This document shows positions 6,302 to 10,950 of a stretch of 13,943 bases of DNA, in pieces. The stretch is from Acetobacteraceae bacterium (GTDB lineage: Bacteria > Pseudomonadota > Alphaproteobacteria > Acetobacterales > Acetobacteraceae). The notes beneath the pieces were generated by a model. It was not told where the DNA came from. It was given only the letters and a program-made list of their open reading frames with translations, and made no database searches. Location: assembly GCA_003133265.1 (NCBI GenBank), contig PKWQ01000154.1, positions 11,113-25,055 on the forward strand, given 5' to 3'. The first letter of the stretch is position 1; each line of letters opens with the position of its first letter. A program made the translations under genes and the position numbers.

Positions 6302-8197
6302 CTACCGCCCCAACACCCGCCCCACTTCGTCCAGCGCCGTCGCGTCCTCGATGGTCGGCGGCACGGTGAACTGCTCGCCATCGGCGATCCGGCGGATGGT
6401 CGCGCGCAGGATCTTGCCGGACCGCGTCTTCGGCAGCCGGGCCACCACGCGCGCGTCCTTGAACGCCGCCACCGGGCCGATACGCTCGCGCACCAGCGCC
6501 ACCAGTTCGGCGACGATGTCCGCCTCCGGGCGATTGACCCCGGCCTTCAGCACCACCAGCCCGACCGGCGTCTGGCCCTTCAGCTCGTCCTTGACGCCGA
6601 TCACCGCGCACTCGGCCACGTCCTGGTGCGCCGCCAGCACCTCCTCCATCGAGCCGGTCGACAGCCGGTGGCCGGCGACGTTGATGATGTCGTCGGTGCG
6701 GCCCATCACGGATACATCGCCGTCCGCGTCGATCACGCCGGCGTCGCCGGTACGATACCAGCCGGGAAAATCGCTGATATAGGCGTGGCGATAGCCCTCG
6801 TCGTTCTCCCACAAAGTCGGCGCGCAGCCGGGCGGCAGCGGCAGGCGCACCGACAGGTTGCCGGTCTCGCCGCGTTGCAACAGATGCCCGTTATCGTCCA
6901 GCGCATGCAGATCGTAGCCGGGGCAGGGTCGTCCGCCCGATCCCGGTTTCATCGGGAACAATCCATAACCGCGGAATCCGGCGGTGATCGCCCAGCCGGT
7001 CTCGGTCTGCCACCAATGGTCCACCACCGGTCGTTTCAGCAATTCATGCGCCCAGACCGCCGTCGGCGGGTCGCAGCGTTCGCCGGCCAGGAACAGCGCC
7101 TCCAGCTTCGATAGATCGTATCCGGCGGCGAGCTTGCCCTCGGGATCCTGCTGCTTGATCGCGCGCATCGCGGTCGGCGCGGTGAACAGCACGCGCACGC
7201 CATGCTGGGCGCAGACGCGCCAGAACGCGCCCGGGTCCGGCGTGCCGACCGGCTTGCCTTCGTACATCACCGTAGTGCATCCGGCGAGCAGCGGCGCATA
7301 GACGACGTAGCTGTGGCCTACCACCCAGCCAACGTCGGAGGCCGCCCAATACACGTCGCCGGGATCGATGCCATAGATCATCTTCATCGAATTGTGCAGC
7401 GCAACCGCGTGTCCGCCATTGTCGCGCACCACGCCCTTCGGCCGTCCGGTCGTACCGGATGTGTAAAGTATATACAGCGGGTCGGTCGCGGCCACCGATA
7501 CCGGCGGATGCGGCGCGGCAGCGGCCTCGGCGGCCGCGAAATCATGGTCGCGTCCGGGCGTCAGTTCCGCGATGGCCGCCTCGCGTTGCAGGATCAGGCA
7601 GGCATCCGGCTTGTGCGGCGACATCGCAATGGCCGCGTCCAGCAGCGGCTTGTATTTTACCACCCGCCCGGGTTCGAGGCCGCAGGAAGCGGAGACGATC
7701 GCCTTCGGTTTGGCGTCCGCGATGCGGCTGGCCAACTCGGCGGCGGCGAACCCGCCGAACACCACGGAATGGATCGCGCCCAGCCGGGCGCTGGCAAGCA
7801 TGGCGATGGCCGCTTCCGGCACCATCGGCATATAGATCACCACCCGATCGCCCTTGCGCACACCCAGCGCGGCGAGCGCGCCGGCCACCTTGGCCACGCG
7901 GTCGGTCAGTTCGCGGTAGGTGTACGTCACGATCCGCCCGGCCATAGGGCTGTCCCAGATCAGCGCTGCCTGTTCGCCGCGTCCGGCGGCGACATGGCGG
8001 TCCAGGCAGTTGAAGCTGGTATTGAGCCGCGCGCCGGGGAACCAGCGCCCGAAGGGGCCGCTGGAGGGATCGAACACCGTGTCCCAGCGCCTGTCCCAGG
8101 TGATGCCCTCGGCGGCGCTCTCCCACCAGGATGTCCGCTCCGCCGCCCACGCCGCGTATGCGCGGTCATAGAGGCTGTTCTTGATCGTTTCGTTCAT
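6302..8197 (-). CDS. prpE: Propionyl-CoA synthetase (propionate-CoA ligase)
   Basis: This 631-residue cytoplasmic acyl-CoA synthetase activates propionate with ATP and CoA through a propionyl-adenylate. It has the acetyl-CoA synthetase N-terminal region (WWESAAEGITWDRRWD), the phosphate-binding loop YTSGTTGRPKG (245-255), WWQTETGWAI (395-404), YRTGD (481-485) and the hinge GRTDDIINVAGHRLSTG (499-515). The C-terminal catalytic lysine is Lys595 in KTRSGKILR, a known acetylation target in the family. HRLSTGSMEE and the overall length match PrpE rather than Acs, where the segment reads HRLSTAEIE. A strong AAGGAGG site lies 8 nt before the ATG. It is divergent from an MHS-type transporter, which suggests a propionate uptake and activation unit. 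Acetate or other short acids could also be used. No methylcitrate-cycle genes are in view. Confidence 0.93.
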   Translation of the reverse strand: MNETIKNSLYDRAYAAWAAERTSWWESAAEGITWDRRWDTVFDPSSGPFGRWFPGARLNTSFNCLDRHVAAGRGEQAALIWDSPMAGRIVTYTYRELTDRVAKVAGALAALGVRKGDRVVIYMPMVPEAAIAMLASARLGAIHSVVFGGFAAAELASRIADAKPKAIVSASCGLEPGRVVKYKPLLDAAIAMSPHKPDACLILQREAAIAELTPGRDHDFAAAEAAAAPHPPVSVAATDPLYILYTSGTTGRPKGVVRDNGGHAVALHNSMKMIYGIDPGDVYWAASDVGWVVGHSYVVYAPLLAGCTTVMYEGKPVGTPDPGAFWRVCAQHGVRVLFTAPTAMRAIKQQDPEGKLAAGYDLSKLEALFLAGERCDPPTAVWAHELLKRPVVDHWWQTETGWAITAGFRGYGLFPMKPGSGGRPCPGYDLHALDDNGHLLQRGETGNLSVRLPLPPGCAPTLWENDEGYRHAYISDFPGWYRTGDAGVIDADGDVSVMGRTDDIINVAGHRLSTGSMEEVLAAHQDVAECAVIGVKDELKGQTPVGLVVLKAGVNRPEADIVAELVALVRERIGPVAAFKDARVVARLPKTRSGKILRATIRRIADGEQFTVPPTIEDATALDEVGRVLGR

Positions 8198-8442
8198 CGC
8201 TTTGTCCTCCTTGCGACGCCAGTTCCGTGGCCGTTATCATCTCCCTATCGCGGATCGATGATCGAATGTGACTTTCTCGCATGGATATGTTGTAATTTTC
8301 GCGCGAAACCTCCAAGAAGATCTCTGCTCCGAGTCGGCTGCGAGTCTATCGGGGGCATCGTGGTCGGGCGTTGGAAGTACCAATGAACAGGGCGGGGCCA
8401 ATAACCCGTTCAGCGATCACCGGGAACGAGGGAGGTCCAAAA
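8198..8442. promoter_or_regulatory. Divergent control region of prpE and the MHS transporter
   Basis: This 245-bp gap should hold promoters for both genes. It contains a perfect 12-bp palindrome TTTCGCGCGAAA (8297-8308) and a smaller dyad TCGAT-G-ATCGA (8255-8265), both candidate operators. The stretch around 8280-8300 is locally AT-rich. No convincing -35/-10 pair could be assigned on either strand. The TTTGCAAA motif of the ScfR/PccR propionyl-CoA regulators was not seen. Confidence 0.45.
8428..8436 (+). promoter_or_regulatory. Ribosome binding site deciding the transporter start
   Basis: GAGGGAGGT ends 6 nt before GTG 8443. It is much closer to consensus than the sequence before the in-frame ATG at 8383 or TTG at 8371, so GTG 8443 is taken as the start. 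Confidence 0.7.
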
Positions 8443-10059
8443 GTGAGCACAGCAACAGCGACTGCCGGAACCGTTTCGCCATTTATCGTCACGCCGGCGG
8501 AAGAGCGCAGGGTCATCCTCGCGTCCTCGCTCGGCACCGTTTTCGAATGGTACGATTTCTACCTCTACGCGACCCTGGCGCCAGCCTTCGCCGCGTTGTT
8601 CTTCCCCTCGGGCAACGATACCGCGGCGCTGCTCTCCGCCTTCGCCGCCTATGCCGCCGGCTTCCTGGTCCGCCCGTTCGGCGCCATCTTGTTCGGCCGC
8701 ATCGGCGACATGGTCGGGCGCAAATACACGTTCCTCGTCACCATTACGGTGATGGGCTTCGCCACCTTCGTCACCGGCCTGCTGCCCACCTTCTCCACCG
8801 TCGGCTGGACGGCGCCGCTCTTGCTGGTCGGGCTGCGGCTGTTGCAGGGTCTGGCGCTCGGCGGGGAATATGGCGGTGCCGCGACCTATGTCGCCGAGCA
8901 TGCGCCGCAGAATTCGCGTGGCAAATCCACCGCATGGATTCAGACAACGGCGACCGTCGGGTTCTTCATGTCGCTGATCATCATCCTGGTCTGCCGGGAA
9001 CTGATCGATCCCAAGGAATTCGCCAGCTGGGGTTGGCGTATTCCGTTCCTGGTGTCGATCCTGCTGCTGGGCTGGTCGCTCTATATCCGGCTCAAGCTGA
9101 ACGAGAGCCCGGTGTTCCAGCGCATGCAGTCCGAGGGCCGCGGCTCCCGCCAGCCGCTGACCGACAGCTTCCTGCGCTATCCCAACAACAAATACGTCTT
9201 CCTGGCACTGTTCGGCGCCTGCGCCGGGCAGGGCGTGGTCTGGTACACCGGCCAGTTCTATGTGCTGTTCTTCCTGACCATCACGCTGCATATGGACCCG
9301 AAATCGGCCTACATCCTGATCAGCCTGGTGCTGCTCGTCGGCACGCCGCTGTTTCTGCTGTTCGGCTGGCTGTCCGACAAGATCGGGCGGCTGAAGATCA
9401 TCATGGCGGGCTGCATCATCGCCGCGGTGACCTATTTCCCGCTGTTCATGGCGCTGACCCAGGCGGTCAATCCGGATCTGGCCGCCTTCCAGTCGAAGAA
9501 CGTGATTACGGTGGCGGCGGAGCACTGCAACCTGCACGTCTTCGTCGGGCCGTGGACCACGTTCTCCGGCTGCGACCGGGTGAAGGACTTCCTGACCAAG
9601 CAGGGCCTGTCGTTCAAGTCCGGCCCGGCCGAGGCCGGCAAGGACGTGGTGACCATGATCGGCGCCACGCGGCTTGAGGGGTTCGATGCGGCCAAGCTTG
9701 GCGGCGCGCTGAAGGATGCGGGCTTCAAGTCCAGCCCGGACCCGGCGAAGATCAACTGGCCGCTGACCTTCATCATCCTGCTGGTCATGGTGGTCTACGT
9801 CACCATGGTTTACGGGCCCATCGGCGCCTTCCTGGTGGAGATGTTCCCAGCCAGGATTCGCTACACATCGATGTCGTTCCCCTACCATATCGGCAACGGC
9901 TGGTTCGGCGGCATGCTGCCGTTGATCGCCACCGCGCTCGTGGCCTGGACCGGGGACATCTATTACGGGCTGTGGTACCCGATCGGCGTGTCCGTCATTA
10001 CCGCGGTGATCGGTATATTGTTCCTGCGCGAGCGGAAGGACGTCGACATCCACCACTGA
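8443..10059 (+). CDS. MFS transporter, metabolite:H+ symporter (MHS) family, with large periplasmic insert
   Basis: This 538-residue inner-membrane transporter has twelve predicted helices. MHS family signs are TVFEWYDFYLYA (residues 32-43), the loop 2-3 motif GRIGDMVGRKYT (85-96), RLLQGLALGGEYGG (132-145), a second-half copy GWLSDKIGRLK (308-318) and EMFPARIRYTS near the C-terminus. MHS members import carboxylates, osmolytes or related solutes with protons. Between helices 9 and 10 there is an insert of about 97 residues (343-439), predicted to be periplasmic. It holds two cysteines (Cys362 and Cys377) that could form a disulfide. Divergence from prpE makes a short-chain carboxylate such as propionate a reasonable but unproven substrate. 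The GTG start is chosen for its GAGGGAGGT site. A strong intrinsic terminator follows the stop. Confidence 0.93.
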   Translation: MSTATATAGTVSPFIVTPAEERRVILASSLGTVFEWYDFYLYATLAPAFAALFFPSGNDTAALLSAFAAYAAGFLVRPFGAILFGRIGDMVGRKYTFLVTITVMGFATFVTGLLPTFSTVGWTAPLLLVGLRLLQGLALGGEYGGAATYVAEHAPQNSRGKSTAWIQTTATVGFFMSLIIILVCRELIDPKEFASWGWRIPFLVSILLLGWSLYIRLKLNESPVFQRMQSEGRGSRQPLTDSFLRYPNNKYVFLALFGACAGQGVVWYTGQFYVLFFLTITLHMDPKSAYILISLVLLVGTPLFLLFGWLSDKIGRLKIIMAGCIIAAVTYFPLFMALTQAVNPDLAAFQSKNVITVAAEHCNLHVFVGPWTTFSGCDRVKDFLTKQGLSFKSGPAEAGKDVVTMIGATRLEGFDAAKLGGALKDAGFKSSPDPAKINWPLTFIILLVMVVYVTMVYGPIGAFLVEMFPARIRYTSMSFPYHIGNGWFGGMLPLIATALVAWTGDIYYGLWYPIGVSVITAVIGILFLRERKDVDIHH

Positions 10060-10077
10060 TCCGCTGTCTTCGACAGG

Positions 10078-10107
10078 AAAGCGCCCGGCCCCTGGCTGGG
10101 CGCTTTT
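10078..10107 (+). terminator. Rho-independent terminator of the MHS transporter gene
   Basis: A 13-bp stem pairs AAAGCGCCCGGCC (10078-10090) with GGCTGGGCGCTTT (10094-10106), including one G-U pair, around a 3-nt loop, and ends in TTTT. It begins 18 nt after the transporter stop codon. The stem is long and GC-rich and the A/T flanks are symmetrical, so it could work in both directions. Confidence 0.85.
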
Positions 10108-10183
10108 CATGTACGGCGGGCATGGCGCATGACGTACTCTTCATGCATCGCCGCGATCGCGCCGCAATTACGCCCTGTCTCCG

Positions 10184-10197
10184 CCGCGCCGGCGCGG
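10184..10197. repeat. 14-bp perfect palindrome upstream of the secreted-protein gene
   Basis: CCGCGCCGGCGCGG is a perfect palindrome about 47 bp before the ATG of the small secreted protein. It may be an operator or simply a GC-rich coincidence. No -35/-10 pair was convincing around it. Confidence 0.25.
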
Positions 10198-10244
10198 TGA
10201 TATCCCCCTGTCCGGCAATCGGGCCGGATCGGAGGATACAGACG

Positions 10245-10583
10245 ATGACCACCCTTTCCCGCATCACCCTGGCGACCATCCTGATGGGTAGCTTGGCCAT
10301 GCCGGTCCTGGCCCAAAGCAATGCGGCCCCGGGCGTTGCCGGGACCCCGACCACGGCGACGAAGACCGCGCCGCAGACCAACGCGGCGAACCCGGTCAAG
10401 AGCCTTCACAAGACCGCCGGCATCGGCGCGACAACCCCGAGTGCCACGAAGCAGGCCACCATCCATCATGCCGCTGCCACCACCGAGGCGGCCCCCGGCA
10501 AGACGGCTCCGGCAAAGAGCGCCGCGGGCAAGGACGCCACGAAGGACACGGGCGCCACGACCGGCACGCCGCGCACGAACTGA
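10245..10583 (+). CDS. Small secreted Ala/Thr/Lys-rich low-complexity protein
   Basis: This 112-residue protein has a clear Sec signal peptide: a hydrophobic stretch (ITLATILMGSLAMPVLA, residues 7-23), with likely cleavage after VLA at residue 23. The mature part of about 89 residues has no cysteine or aromatic residue. It is built almost wholly from Ala, Thr, Lys, Pro, Gly, Ser and Asn, with histone H1-tail-like runs such as PGKTAPAKSAAGKDATK. It is expected to be basic, disordered and periplasmic or extracellular. I do not recognise a family. The start is supported by GGAGGA 8 nt upstream. The gene stands alone: the transporter terminator lies before it and a perfect hairpin follows 13 nt after its stop. 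Real expression is likely given the signal peptide, ribosome site and terminator, but function is unknown. Confidence 0.8.
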   Translation: MTTLSRITLATILMGSLAMPVLAQSNAAPGVAGTPTTATKTAPQTNAANPVKSLHKTAGIGATTPSATKQATIHHAAATTEAAPGKTAPAKSAAGKDATKDTGATTGTPRTN

Positions 10584-10596
10584 ACCACGCAGATCG

Positions 10597-10629
10597 CCGG
10601 ATCGGCATAAAATGCCGATCCGGTTGATT
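10597..10629 (+). terminator. Perfect 12-bp hairpin after the secreted-protein gene
   Basis: CCGGATCGGCAT (10597-10608), an AAA loop and ATGCCGATCCGG (10612-10623) form a perfect 12-bp stem, followed by TTGATTT. It starts 13 nt after the stop codon. The tail is T-rich but interrupted, so this is probably an intrinsic terminator of moderate strength. Confidence 0.7.
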
Positions 10630-10654
10630 TATGTCACGCTTCGGCCATTTTTTC

Positions 10655-10663
10655 TGCTTAAAT
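10655..10663 (+). promoter_or_regulatory. Possible extended -10 element before the small ORF
   Basis: TGCTTAAAT has the TGn extension and four of six -10 consensus bases, in the most AT-rich patch of the region (about 10622-10665), 27 bp before the ATG at 10690. No good -35 is spaced correctly, so this is weak. Confidence 0.25.
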
Positions 10664-10689
10664 TCCCACAACGCAAAGAGGGGGCGGCC

Positions 10690-10878
10690 ATGATAGCGAA
10701 CGATTTTCGTCGCATCGCCCTGGCTCAGGGCCTGTTGCCGGAGCATCCGCGGCGCGAGAGTGCCATGGATCTGATGCGCACGATCGCCGAACCGGTCAGC
10801 GCGGGTGGCGCGCCCGCCTATCCCGCGCTCCTTGGCGACAAGCCTGCCATCTCCGCGGAGCGTGAACGTCCGGCTTGA
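10690..10878 (+). CDS. Small hypothetical protein (62 aa)
   Basis: This 62-residue frame begins MIANDFRRIALAQGLLPEHP at ATG 10690, with a purine-rich AAAGAGGGGG ribosome site just upstream. It has no signal peptide, membrane helix or recognised motif. The first 35 residues look amphipathic and helical; the rest is Pro/Ala-rich. It lies between the secreted-protein hairpin and the large flavoprotein gene, 72 bp before the latter, on the same strand, so it could lead that transcript. The ribosome site and upstream AT-rich patch argue that it is real. The short length leaves doubt. Confidence 0.5.
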   Translation: MIANDFRRIALAQGLLPEHPRRESAMDLMRTIAEPVSAGGAPAYPALLGDKPAISAERERPA

Positions 10879-10950
10879 CGTCGCGCGTCCTCGGCCCGAT
10901 CACTCTGCGCGAACGAATATTTCCCTTCACGCGGAAGATGGTCTGTGTTG

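Noticed and set aside
8410..10110. 566-codon open frame on the minus strand
   Set aside because: Antisense to the MHS transporter and rich in Gln, His, Arg and Gly, with no recognisable fold.
10321..10689. Arg/Pro-rich frame over the secreted protein, reading into the 62-codon ORF
   Set aside because: The Arg/Pro composition arises from reading the Ala/Thr/Lys codons out of frame. Only the part from ATG 10690, which has its own ribosome site, is kept.
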